Assembly (NCBI RefSeq): GCF_001434535.1
Contig: NZ_AYYW01000037.1
Span: 30,036 to 94,035, forward strand
Length of the DNA: 64,000 bases
Direction of reading: 5' to 3'
Source: Ligilactobacillus animalis KCTC 3501 = DSM 20602
Lineage (GTDB): Bacteria; Bacillota; Bacilli; Lactobacillales; Lactobacillaceae
Below the pieces are notes generated by a model that saw only the letters and a list, made by a program, of their open reading frames with translations, did not search any database and was not told the origin of the DNA. The first letter of the stretch is position 1, and each line of letters starts with the position of its first letter. Of the stretch, positions 48,963 through 57,363 are shown in pieces. Position numbers and translations under genes: made by a program.

Positions 48963-50274
48963 ATTTTTCGATATTTAAGACCCAGAAGAAGATCACAAAG
49001 ACAAAGAATAAAACATACATCAAAGCAGGTACTTCTTTACTTTTACGCGCTGCGATCATCGTGATCGGATAAGCGATGAAGCCAAGGGCTAATCCGTCTG
49101 AAATACTGTAAGTCAGTGGCATTCCAGCTACGGTCAAGAAGGCTGGGATCGCGATCTCAAGTTTAGTCCAAGTTATGCGAGCCATACTTTGTGCCATCAA
49201 AACACCGACGATGATCAAAGCAGGAGCGGTAACTTGTGAAGTTACCACTGTCAAAAGCGGTGAAAAGAATAGGCCTAAGATAAAGCAGATCCCAGTCGTG
49301 ACCGCGGTCAAACCGGAACGGCCCCCAACTGCGATCCCGGCGGAAGATTCAACATAAGCGCCCACTGGAGAAGTTCCAAAAAGCGAACCAAAGAGCATGG
49401 CAGTTGAATCTGACATCAAAGCTTTCCCAACGCGGGGCATCTTGTTATTTTGTAAGAAGCCAGCTTGTTGAGCTAAGGCGATCAAAGTTCCAGCTGTATC
49501 AAAGAAGGTGACCAATAAAAAAGTGATCACTACGACCCACATTTGCAGTGTATTGATATCTTTTAAGTGCGATAATGCAACTAAGAAAGTTTGATCCATG
49601 CTTGGTGCCGGTGCGACAAAAGCATGGGGCATTTGAATATTACCTGTTGCGATGCCAAAGATCGCTGAAAGGACCATCCCGATAAAGATAGCCCCTGGAA
49701 CTCGCATGACCATTAGGATCGAAACGACGATCAAGCCAAAGACTGTGACCCAAGTCGAGCCAGAAAAGCTTCCTAAGCCAACGAGTGTAGATTTGTTAGC
49801 GACGATCAAGCCACCACCCTGGAGTCCGATAAAGGCGATAAATAAGCCGATACCAGCTGAGATCGCTGCTTTTAGATCAGCTGGGATCGCATCGATGATC
49901 AATTCACGTAATTTAAAAACGGTGATCAGTAAAAAGATGATCGAAGCTACGAAGACCCCAGCTAAAGTTGTTTGCCATGGAATGTTCATCCCGATACAAA
50001 CTGAATAAGCAAAAAAGGCGTTGATCCCAAGACTTGGAGCAGTAGCGATCGGATATTTGGCTAACAGCCCCATCAATAAACAACCGATCGCACTAGCTAG
50101 AGCAGTTGCGGTAAAGACCGCGCCTTTGTCCATGCCAGAAGCGCCTAAGATCTCAGGATTGACAAATAAAATATATGCCATTGAGATGAAGGTCGTAAAA
50201 CCAGCGAGGATCTCACGCTTGACGTTGGTTTTAAGACCAGTCAGATCAAAAAAGTTATCTAATGCAGTTTTCAC
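48961..50274 (-). CDS. NCS2/AzgA-family purine permease (PbuG-like)
   Basis: 437 residues, about 13-14 membrane helices. Imports hypoxanthine, guanine or adenine with protons. Typical AzgA-like motifs: NVKREILAGFTTFISMAYILFVNP at the start, APSLGINAFFAYSVC near residue 80, VTFFDTAGTLIALA near 255 and GTSPVGAYVESSAGIAVGGRSGL near 310. GTG at 50274 is chosen because gtgagg lies eight bases upstream; a GTG at 50289 is inside that site. No purine riboswitch is visible upstream. Confidence 0.92.
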   Translation of the reverse strand: MKTALDNFFDLTGLKTNVKREILAGFTTFISMAYILFVNPEILGASGMDKGAVFTATALASAIGCLLMGLLAKYPIATAPSLGINAFFAYSVCIGMNIPWQTTLAGVFVASIIFLLITVFKLRELIIDAIPADLKAAISAGIGLFIAFIGLQGGGLIVANKSTLVGLGSFSGSTWVTVFGLIVVSILMVMRVPGAIFIGMVLSAIFGIATGNIQMPHAFVAPAPSMDQTFLVALSHLKDINTLQMWVVVITFLLVTFFDTAGTLIALAQQAGFLQNNKMPRVGKALMSDSTAMLFGSLFGTSPVGAYVESSAGIAVGGRSGLTAVTTGICFILGLFFSPLLTVVTSQVTAPALIIVGVLMAQSMARITWTKLEIAIPAFLTVAGMPLTYSISDGLALGFIAYPITMIAARKSKEVPALMYVLFFVFVIFFWVLNIEK

Positions 50275-50431
50275 TGAAAAATACCTCACAATATAAATTG
50301 ATTTAAAGCAACGTTATCTAATATACCGTAATTGCTAAAAAATGCAAGATTTCTTTTGCGTGCTACATATGTTAAAGCAGCATAAATTAGGCTATACTAG
50401 AACAAAGAATGAACTTTTGGGGGAAAGAGCG

Positions 50432-51739
50432 ATGGAACAAAGAATTATTGCTTTAGGTCTAAGAATTCGCAAATGGTCTTTTTTTAGAATAATTCAGCGC
50501 ACATTTGCAGTGTTATTTCCATTTATTCTATTGGGAAGTTTTGCACAAGTGATCGAATTTTCGTTACTACATCCCGATGGCTATCTCGGAAATTTGATCC
50601 AGATCAGCAAGTGGTTACCACATTATCGCGCTGCCAACCAGTTATTTGGCAGTATCTATATGCTGACTGCGGGGGTGATCGCTTTGTTAGCGGCGGGCGT
50701 TTCGGCTAAATACACCGCCCAGTTTTTTAAACGTGATGAACAATTGGCCGGTTTGACCGGTTTGTTGGTCTTTTTAGCGATCTGTTATCAACGCACAACG
50801 GGCAATAACGGCCAATTTAATTTCCGCCTCGATCTCTTGGGATTTCCCGGGTTAATTTTAGGTCTAGCCGTGGGTTATTGTGTGGGCTGGGTCTTTAAAT
50901 ATTTGAGTGGTCCGACTATTAAAGGGACTGAGCATGGACAAGAACTTTTGAGTCGCTCTTTTAAAGGGTTGTTGCCGTTGACATTTACCTTATTGTTTGC
51001 GGTAGTCTGCAATATTTTACTAGGCTTATTATTCAAGTATCAGATCTTTGAGGAAGTCGGAAGTTGGCTACAAGGCCAAGCAACTAAGCAAAGCGGTTTT
51101 TGGCCCGTCATGTTCTTTGCTAGTATCACGTTATTACTTGCGTGGCTAGGGCTAAGTGGGCCATATACGGGAAATACCTTTGATAGTGATCAAAGTGCGT
51201 TGAAGAATTTGAGTTATGCTTTGAGCCATAATAATCTAGCTAAAGTTCCTGAAAAATTCAATGCCAACACCTTGTATTTTAGTTATGGCGCCATAGGGGG
51301 AACGGGGGCGACTTTAGGCTTGGTCTTAGCGATCTTTTTAGTAGCGAAGCGCCAAAATACGCGTAAACTAGCGAATTGGACCGTTATTCCAAGCATGTTC
51401 AATACGAATGTCGCCTTTATGATCGGCTTACCGGTATTGTTCAATCCGTTTTATTTACTGCCATTTTTGGTGATCCCGTTATTTAATATGGTGATCGGGG
51501 GCTTGGCTCTCTTATGTGGCTTAGTCCCCCCAGCGGTTTATCCGGTTTTGACGACGACACCAGGTGTTTTATACGCTTTTATCGGGACAAATGGTTCTTG
51601 GGGCGTGTTGATCTTTACTTTTGGTTTGTTATTATGCGATATCTTGTTATATATACCCTTTGTCAGATTTGCAGAGAAGATCGCTGGGGCTTTAGATAAT
51701 GATTGCAAGAGAGCAGGTGAGTTAAATGAAGATCAATAA
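50432..51739 (+). CDS. PTS EIIC-like (lactose/cellobiose family) membrane protein
   Basis: 435 residues with about ten membrane helices. The pattern (IQRTFAVLFPFILLGSFAQVI near 25, PSMFNTNVAFMIGLPVLFNPFYLLPFLVIP near 320-350) is that of EIIC subunits of the lactose/cellobiose PTS, where the central NxP loop handles the sugar. No EIIA or EIIB gene is adjacent, so it either shares soluble partners or has another role. ATG at 50432 is chosen because gggggaaag precedes it; upstream in-frame ATGs lack sites. Its end overlaps the next gene by 14 bases. Confidence 0.82.
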   Translation: MEQRIIALGLRIRKWSFFRIIQRTFAVLFPFILLGSFAQVIEFSLLHPDGYLGNLIQISKWLPHYRAANQLFGSIYMLTAGVIALLAAGVSAKYTAQFFKRDEQLAGLTGLLVFLAICYQRTTGNNGQFNFRLDLLGFPGLILGLAVGYCVGWVFKYLSGPTIKGTEHGQELLSRSFKGLLPLTFTLLFAVVCNILLGLLFKYQIFEEVGSWLQGQATKQSGFWPVMFFASITLLLAWLGLSGPYTGNTFDSDQSALKNLSYALSHNNLAKVPEKFNANTLYFSYGAIGGTGATLGLVLAIFLVAKRQNTRKLANWTVIPSMFNTNVAFMIGLPVLFNPFYLLPFLVIPLFNMVIGGLALLCGLVPPAVYPVLTTTPGVLYAFIGTNGSWGVLIFTFGLLLCDILLYIPFVRFAEKIAGALDNDCKRAGELNEDQ

Positions 51740-52586
51740 GCGTGGCATGGGGATAACATTACTGGTGTTGTTGATCCTTTTTAGTCTAGCGCTCCCATCA
51801 TTTATTTGGGCGCGGCAAAATGTTAAAGATCTGGCTCGGTGGCATAATTCACGCCTGTCACCAGTGATCATGATCCCCGGAAGTTCGGCTACCGAAAATC
51901 GTTTTGACGCCCTGATCAAAAAGATCAACAGTCGGAGCCAAAAAAAGCACAGTTTGTTAAAAGTCAAAGTCTACAACGATGGCACGGTCAAGTATTCGGG
52001 CAAGATCAACGCTAAAGATAATGAGCCGTTTATCGTGGTCGGTTTTGAGAACAACAAAGATGGTTACAGCAATATCTTAAAGCAGGCCAAAATGTTTGAT
52101 AAAGCTTTCAAGCAGTTAAGTGAACAGTACGAATTCAATAACTTCAAAGCATTTGGGCATTCCAATGGTGGCCTGATCTATACGGCCTTTTTAGAAAATT
52201 ACCTGCCTAAATATGATATTCAAGCAAAAGTCTTGATGACGGTCGGAACGCCGTATAACTTCTCGGAAACGTCATTACAACGAAAGACGCAAATGTTGGC
52301 TGATTTTATCAAAAATCGCAAGAAACTCCCGACTGACCTTTCAGTCTATACTGTTGCTGGGACTGAGACCTATGACTCTGATGGCTTAGTTCCCGAGCGC
52401 AGTGTTGAAGCGGGAAAATACATCTACCAGGGGATCGTGAAGCACTTTACGCAGATCACGGTGACGGGAAAAGATGCCCAGCATTCTGACTTGCCACAAA
52501 ATGATCAGATCATTGAATTGCTTGATCGCTATGTCTTAGAGCCAGATCAAAATCAAAAGACTAAGAAACTCAAAGAAAACAGTTAG
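51726..52586 (+). CDS. Membrane-anchored alpha/beta hydrolase (DUF915-like)
   Basis: 286 residues. An N-terminal signal anchor (GITLLVLLILFSLALPSFIW), then an alpha/beta hydrolase domain facing outside: oxyanion region VIMIPGSS near 46, nucleophile Ser in FGHSNGG near 140, acid Asp in YDSDGLVP near 218, His in AQHSDLP near 256. This matches the DUF915 lipase-like family of lactic acid bacteria. The gene overlaps the EIIC gene, giving translational coupling. The substrate, perhaps an ester or a surface lipid, is unknown. Confidence 0.85.
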   Translation: MKINKRGMGITLLVLLILFSLALPSFIWARQNVKDLARWHNSRLSPVIMIPGSSATENRFDALIKKINSRSQKKHSLLKVKVYNDGTVKYSGKINAKDNEPFIVVGFENNKDGYSNILKQAKMFDKAFKQLSEQYEFNNFKAFGHSNGGLIYTAFLENYLPKYDIQAKVLMTVGTPYNFSETSLQRKTQMLADFIKNRKKLPTDLSVYTVAGTETYDSDGLVPERSVEAGKYIYQGIVKHFTQITVTGKDAQHSDLPQNDQIIELLDRYVLEPDQNQKTKKLKENS

Positions 52587-52636
52587 CACAAAATATAGTA
52601 TAATTAAATCAAGAATTTTATTTTGGAGGAAAAAAC

Positions 52637-53446
52637 ATGGCAAAAAAACGCCAGCTTGATGCAAAAAGGATCGTAGTTAAAGTGGGGACAAGCACCTTGA
52701 TTCACCCCAACGGTAAAGTGAATTTCCATGCCATTGACCAATTGTGTTATGTCTTGACCGGTCTTGTCAATGACGGTAAACAAGTCGTTCTAGTCTCTTC
52801 TGGGGCGATCGGTGTTGGGATGGGACAAGTGGGCTTGCACGAACGACCCGAATCGATCCCAGCTCAACAGGCGTTAGCAGCGATCGGACAAAGTGGCTTG
52901 ATGTCAGTGTATCAACAACGTTTCTCACTTTACGGTCAACGGATCGGACAGATCTTGTTAACGCATGACGTTTTAGAATACCCTTTGAGTCGCCAAAATG
53001 CTTTGAATACGTTCAATAGCTTATTGGAATGGGGTGTGATCCCGATCGTCAATGAAAATGATACGGTCGCTGTCGATGAGATGGATCATCATACTAAGTT
53101 TGGTGATAACGACCAACTTTCAGCGATCGTGTCTTCGATCGTGGATGCCGATCTTTTGGTGATGTTATCCGATATCGATGGTTTCTTTGATAAGAATCCG
53201 CGAAAGTACAGTGATGCTAAACTATTTGAGCGGATCACAAAGATCGATGAGACAGCTTTAGAAGCAGCCGGTGGCAAAGGTTCTAAATTTGGAACTGGCG
53301 GGATGATGACCAAGTTGAAAGCAGCTCAAAGAATGCTTGAAAATGACAAGATGATGATCTTAGCTAACGGGCAAGACCCAGCGATCATTTTTGATCTCGT
53401 TAAAGGTGAACCTTTAGGGACGCTATTTGTAAAGGAGGAAAAATAA
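52637..53446 (+). CDS. proB: Glutamate 5-kinase ProB
   Basis: 269 residues. First step of proline synthesis: phosphorylates glutamate. The amino-acid-kinase fold is clear: RIVVKVGTSTL at the start, VLVSSGAIGVGMGQVG near 52, IVNENDTVA near 137, FGDNDQLSAIV near 155 and KFGTGGMMTKL near 218. It lacks the C-terminal PUA domain of longer ProBs, as usual in lactobacilli. ATG follows ggagg. The stop overlaps the proA start (TAATG). Confidence 0.96.
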   Translation: MAKKRQLDAKRIVVKVGTSTLIHPNGKVNFHAIDQLCYVLTGLVNDGKQVVLVSSGAIGVGMGQVGLHERPESIPAQQALAAIGQSGLMSVYQQRFSLYGQRIGQILLTHDVLEYPLSRQNALNTFNSLLEWGVIPIVNENDTVAVDEMDHHTKFGDNDQLSAIVSSIVDADLLVMLSDIDGFFDKNPRKYSDAKLFERITKIDETALEAAGGKGSKFGTGGMMTKLKAAQRMLENDKMMILANGQDPAIIFDLVKGEPLGTLFVKEEK

Positions 53447-54690
53447 TGGCACTTGATTTGGAAAAAATGGGAATTGCTGCAAGAGAAGCGGCATTTAAAT
53501 TAGCACAGCTGAGCACTGAACAAAAAAATGCGATCTTAAAAGCGATGGCGCAAGCTTTAGTAGATAATACAGCTGCGATTATTGCAGCTAACCAAGTCGA
53601 TCTAGAAAAAGCAACTGAGATGAAATCCAGTTTTGTTGATCGTTTGACTTTAGATGAAGCACGGATCAAAGATATTGCTGAAGGTTTAAGGCAGGTCGCG
53701 GCTTTGCCAGATCCAATCGGAAATGTCGATAAAGGTTGGATCAATCAAGATGGCCTTCAGATCGTCCAACGTCGAGTACCTTTAGGAGTCGTGGGGATGA
53801 TCTATGAGGCTCGTCCAAATGTGACAGTCGATGCGGCAGGGTTGTGTTTTAAATCAGGTAATGCGGTGATCTTACGTGGTGGTAAGGAAGCTTTAGCAAC
53901 AAACATCAAATTGGCTGAGGTCTTACAACAAGTCTTAGTTGAAAATGGTATCGCTAAAGAAGCGATCCAGATCATCACAGAAACATCGCACCAAGTAGCA
54001 GAAAAATTCATGCAACTGAATGGCTATTTAGATGTTTTGATCCCACGTGGTTCCGCGCGTTTGATCCAAACCGTCGTTCAAAAAGCAACTGTGCCCGTGA
54101 TCGAAACGGGAGCGGGAAATTGTCATGTTTATGTAGATAGTCAAGCAGACTTAGCAATGGCCGAAAAGATCGTAGTCAACGCTAAGTGCCAACGTCCATC
54201 TGTCTGCAATGCGGCCGAGACTTTGGTCGTTCATGCAGATGTGGCCGAAGAGTTCTTGCCTCAAGTCGCAAAAGCATTGGCTAAGTATAATGTCGAGTTA
54301 CGTGGAGATGCCCGGACTTGTGAGATCTTAGGGGATGCAGCCGTTCCAGCAACTGAACGCGACTGGGATACAGAGTATAATGACTATATTTTAGCAGTAA
54401 AAGTCGTTGATACTTTAACAGAGGCGATCGTGCATGTCAACACGCACAATACGAAGCATTCTGAAGCGATCGTGACGGATAGCTATGCAAATGGGCAACG
54501 GTTCGTAAATGAAGTTGATGCTTCCAGTGTTTATATCAATGCTTCGACGCGTTTTACGGATGGTTTTGTCTTTGGTTTTGGAGCCGAGATCGGTATTTCG
54601 ACGCAAAAATTACATGCGCGTGGACCGATGGGCTTAGAAGCTTTGACTACGACCAAGTACGTGATCAGCGGACAGGGACAAATAAGATAG
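53446..54690 (+). CDS. proA: Gamma-glutamyl phosphate reductase ProA
   Basis: 414 residues. Reduces glutamyl phosphate to glutamate semialdehyde with NADPH. Motifs: VPLGVVGMIYEARPNVTVDAA near 105, LRGGKEA near 145, ETGAGNCHVYVD near 220 and the catalytic Cys near 256 in RPSVCNAAETL. It shares one base with the proB stop, so translation is coupled. ATG with aaaggagg upstream. Hairpin element copy 8 starts at its stop codon. The final proline gene, proC, is not in this window. Confidence 0.96.
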   Translation: MALDLEKMGIAAREAAFKLAQLSTEQKNAILKAMAQALVDNTAAIIAANQVDLEKATEMKSSFVDRLTLDEARIKDIAEGLRQVAALPDPIGNVDKGWINQDGLQIVQRRVPLGVVGMIYEARPNVTVDAAGLCFKSGNAVILRGGKEALATNIKLAEVLQQVLVENGIAKEAIQIITETSHQVAEKFMQLNGYLDVLIPRGSARLIQTVVQKATVPVIETGAGNCHVYVDSQADLAMAEKIVVNAKCQRPSVCNAAETLVVHADVAEEFLPQVAKALAKYNVELRGDARTCEILGDAAVPATERDWDTEYNDYILAVKVVDTLTEAIVHVNTHNTKHSEAIVTDSYANGQRFVNEVDASSVYINASTRFTDGFVFGFGAEIGISTQKLHARGPMGLEALTTTKYVISGQGQIR

Positions 54691-54822
54691 AGTGTGAGCC
54701 AATGCGCTCAGCGCCGTATGAATAACAAGGGCTTTGCCATGATGTGTTTTCTTGCAGCTTGGTGAAGCCCTTGTTATTCACTAGGCGTTACATTGGCGAA
54801 CACGTTTCCACTATATAGCTCG
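54689..54822 (+). repeat. Dispersed hairpin element, copy 8 (complete)
   Basis: Begins on the proA TAG stop: agagtgtgagccaatgc...gcgccgtatgaataac, core stem (aagggctttgccatgatg / cagcttggtgaagccctt), gttattcactaggcgttacattggcgaacacgttt. Outer pairs gccaatg/cattggc, gcgcc/ggcg and gaataac/gttattc all form. Confidence 0.9.
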
Positions 54823-54888
54823 GGAGTATATGGTAAATCGTCGCTATTTCGTGTCCTTATCTTATATGTACCTGTTTCGGGTGTGAAT

Positions 54889-54917
54889 TTGTATTTCTCC
54901 CCCAAAAGTGGTATAGT
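54889..54917 (+). promoter_or_regulatory. Sigma-A-type promoter for the nitroreductase gene
   Basis: TTGTAT (54889-54894), 17-base spacer, TATAGT (54912-54917). The start codon of the nitroreductase lies 36 bases past the -10, so the leader is short. Confidence 0.65.
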
Positions 54918-54952
54918 ACCTTTTAATTACTTAAAGTAAGCAGGTGAAGTGG

Positions 54953-55708
54953 ATGGAAATTACTAATGAAACGTTAAAGACGCAATTGAACCATCGAAGT
55001 ATCCGAGCTTTTGAAAAAGAACCGCTCGCTAAAGAACAACTTACTGCGATCTATGAAGCGGTAAGGCATACCTCGACTAGCCAATTTCTGCAACAGTTCA
55101 GTATTTTGCGGATCACAGATGAAGTAAAGCGCAAGGCGATAAGTGAGATCGCCAAACAAGACTATGTCGGAGGCAATGGCGAGCTATTGATCTTTTTAGC
55201 TGATCTAAATCGCAATGCTAAGATCAGACAGCACTTGGGAAAAGATATCGCTCGTCTACAGACTGCCGATCTCTTTTTTCAAGCAGTCAATGATACGGTT
55301 TTAGCCGTTCAAAATGCGCTGTTAGCGGCTGAAAGCATGGGCTTAGGGGGAGTCGTCTTAGGGAGCATCAATAATGAACCTAAAAAATTGGTCGAGGTGC
55401 TAGAGTTGCCTAAATTGACATATCCGGTATTAGGGCTCCAACTAGGTCATCCGGCTCAAAGTCCTCAATTAAAGCCGCGTTTGCCCCTAGAATTTACAGT
55501 CTTTGATGATAAATATCCCGCTGATTTTCCCTTGGCTGAGTTTGAAGACTACGATAAATCAGTCCACCAATACTATGATCTGCGTGATACTAACCGTCGC
55601 GTGGATGAATTTACCACCCAGATCGGTTCAAATAAATTGGCAACCCAGAAGAGCTCGCGAGATGAGATAATGGCTGCGATCCAGGCTCAAGGGTTGTGCC
55701 TGGTCTAA
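54953..55708 (+). CDS. NADPH-dependent flavin oxidoreductase (NfsA/Frp-type nitroreductase)
   Basis: 251 residues. FMN-dependent reductase of nitro compounds or flavins. The N-terminal RSIRAFEKEPLAKEQL holds the phosphate-binding Arg-Ser-x-Arg motif; GLGGVVLGSI near 133-142 and VLGLQLGHPAQ near 167 fit the NfsA/Frp branch. The C-terminal extension (FEDYDKSVHQYYDLR) covers the partner subunit in relatives. ATG at 54953 is preferred, with aggtga upstream; a GTG nine bases earlier lies in that site. Single gene with its own promoter. Physiological substrate unknown. Confidence 0.88.
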   Translation: MEITNETLKTQLNHRSIRAFEKEPLAKEQLTAIYEAVRHTSTSQFLQQFSILRITDEVKRKAISEIAKQDYVGGNGELLIFLADLNRNAKIRQHLGKDIARLQTADLFFQAVNDTVLAVQNALLAAESMGLGGVVLGSINNEPKKLVEVLELPKLTYPVLGLQLGHPAQSPQLKPRLPLEFTVFDDKYPADFPLAEFEDYDKSVHQYYDLRDTNRRVDEFTTQIGSNKLATQKSSRDEIMAAIQAQGLCLV

Positions 55709-55727
55709 AAAGGTAAGTGTTTTAGAT

Positions 55728-55754
55728 TTGATTTAAGAATAATTTTGTTATAAT
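55728..55754 (+). promoter_or_regulatory. Possible promoter ahead of a leader terminator
   Basis: TTGATT (55728-55733) and TATAAT (55749-55754) with a 15-base spacer, shorter than ideal. It lies just before the hairpin at 55779, so transcripts would run into the terminator before reaching the methyltransferase-like gene. Confidence 0.4.
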
Positions 55755-55767
55755 AGGTTTAAGAAGT

Positions 55768-55817
55768 GTGAGCCAAGTAAAGACCCGATGACCCGCGCGT
55801 CATTTGGGTCTTTTTTT
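55768..55817 (+). terminator. Terminator starting with a hairpin-family landmark (copy 9, chimeric)
   Basis: gtgtgagccaag, the left landmark of the dispersed hairpin family, leads into an ordinary strong terminator: aaagaccc(ga)atgac, loop, gtcatttgggtctttttt. The other family arms are missing. It lies between the nitroreductase and the methyltransferase-like gene, downstream of a possible promoter, so it may also act as a leader attenuator. Confidence 0.8.
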
Positions 55818-55843
55818 AGCTTATTGGATAAGGAAGTTGTTTG

Positions 55844-56560
55844 ATGGAATGGCATGAGTATTTAGCTAGGTTACGATATTATGACCGGATGTGTGGTAAT
55901 TTGACCACCGTCCACCAAAAGATCACCCAAGTCCAAGCCGTAGTTACAGCCTATAGTAGACATGAAATCCCACAAGTAGTGCCGAAGCTGAGTTTTTCGA
56001 CCCACTATCTTGAATTACATATGACTAAACACCCAGAGTTGTTTGAATTGGTCAGTTGTTTAAATGAGTTGCGCCAAGTACTGATCGAAAATTTTGGGAT
56101 CTGGCACGTTTTTTCGCAGGCATGGTTGGCGGCTTTCAAACAGCGATTAAAGCCCGGGAAAACACTAGTGGTGATGTGTGGCAATGCTGTTTTAGCGGCT
56201 AATCTACCTAATGTGATCGCGGTCGATGACTTTGATTGGCAAGCGCAAGATAATACGCGCCCGCACCCGTGGTGTGATGTCAAACAGTGTGATGCCTTGG
56301 TAGCGGTCCAAACCTATTATCAGCAGGTAGATAACATTATTTTAGAGTGGGCACCGGAGCAAACGACTTGTGATCGTGCTATTTTGGACTTTTTGCGTGC
56401 TCATCATTGGTCCGGTGATCTTATCGTGATCGGTGAAGCTAAGGGGGCGACGAATTCACCACAATTTTGGCAAACCGCTAAGTTGGATCGTCCACCCGAA
56501 GTGAATACTTTACATCGGCCGTTTGACTTTATTCATGACCAAGTATTTTGGGTAAAATAG
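55844..56560 (+). CDS. SAM-dependent methyltransferase-like protein, unknown function
   Basis: 238 residues. The N-terminal 100 residues are helical. From about 110, TLVVMCGNAVLAANL, then NVIAVDDFDWQ resembles the first strand, glycine loop and acidic second strand of a Rossmann-type methyltransferase, though the loop is not the classic GxGxG. A Trp-rich end follows (FDFIHDQVFWVK). ATG at 55844 with aaggaag upstream. The product is soluble. The methyltransferase call is by fold-like pattern only. Confidence 0.55.
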   Translation: MEWHEYLARLRYYDRMCGNLTTVHQKITQVQAVVTAYSRHEIPQVVPKLSFSTHYLELHMTKHPELFELVSCLNELRQVLIENFGIWHVFSQAWLAAFKQRLKPGKTLVVMCGNAVLAANLPNVIAVDDFDWQAQDNTRPHPWCDVKQCDALVAVQTYYQQVDNIILEWAPEQTTCDRAILDFLRAHHWSGDLIVIGEAKGATNSPQFWQTAKLDRPPEVNTLHRPFDFIHDQVFWVK

Positions 56561-56652
56561 TCGTAATTTTTACGAATTTCTTTAAGTATATTTAGCAAAG
56601 TATTTGGTAAAATAAAAATATAATTAAGTTTTCTTTAGGGAGACCAGACATT

Positions 56653-57342
56653 ATGAAGATTTTAATTGTCGATGACGATAAAGATATCGTTGAATTATTA
56701 AGTATATATGTTAAAAATGAGGGCTATGATGTCGAAAAAGCCTACAATGGTAAAGAAGCGATCACGAAGATCAATACTAACCCAGATATCGATCTGATGA
56801 TCTTAGATGTGATGATGCCTCAATTAGATGGAATGGCAGTTGTGCGAGCTGTGCGAAAAGATAGCCAGATCCCGATCTTGATGTTATCGGCTAAAACAGA
56901 CGATCTTGATAAGATCCAATGCCTAGTTCAAGGTGCCGATGATTATGTGACCAAACCATTCAACCCTTTGGAAGTTATGGCACGTGTCAAATCATTATTG
57001 CGCCGTTCACAACATGAAGTAAAAAATAACGAGCCTGATCAGATCGAAGTGGGTTCTTTGATCATCAAAAAAGATTCCCATGAAGTCGAAACGGTCAACG
57101 GTAAGGAGATCTCATTGACAGCCTTAGAATTTGGGATCTTATATCTCTTGGCTAGTCATCCTAACCGTGTCTTTTCAGCAGATGAGATCTTTGAACGTGT
57201 TTGGCAACAGGAGTCCGTTGTTTCAGCTAAAACAGTTATGGTCCATGTGAGCCACTTGCGCGATAAGATCGAAGAAGCTACTGGTGGCGAAAAAGTTATC
57301 CAAACGGTTTGGGGCGTAGGTTATAAGATAGAATCACGTTAG
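56653..57342 (+). CDS. OmpR/PhoB-family response regulator
   Basis: 229 residues. Receiver domain with acidic pocket VDDDKD, phospho-acceptor Asp52 in MILDVMMPQLDG and Lys101 in TKPFNP. A winged-helix output domain at about 130-228 (ISLTALEFGILYLLASHPNRVFS, then VMVHVSHLRDKIEEA, ending VWGVGYKIE). Similar in type to VanR and other envelope-linked regulators. ATG follows gggag. Twenty-one bases separate it from its histidine kinase. Confidence 0.94.
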   Translation: MKILIVDDDKDIVELLSIYVKNEGYDVEKAYNGKEAITKINTNPDIDLMILDVMMPQLDGMAVVRAVRKDSQIPILMLSAKTDDLDKIQCLVQGADDYVTKPFNPLEVMARVKSLLRRSQHEVKNNEPDQIEVGSLIIKKDSHEVETVNGKEISLTALEFGILYLLASHPNRVFSADEIFERVWQQESVVSAKTVMVHVSHLRDKIEEATGGEKVIQTVWGVGYKIESR

Positions 57343-57363
57343 GTAAGCTGATGAGGTGAGCGG

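Noticed and set aside
50275-50431. Purine riboswitch before the purine permease
   Set aside because: No three-way junction core sequence could be recognised on the minus strand.
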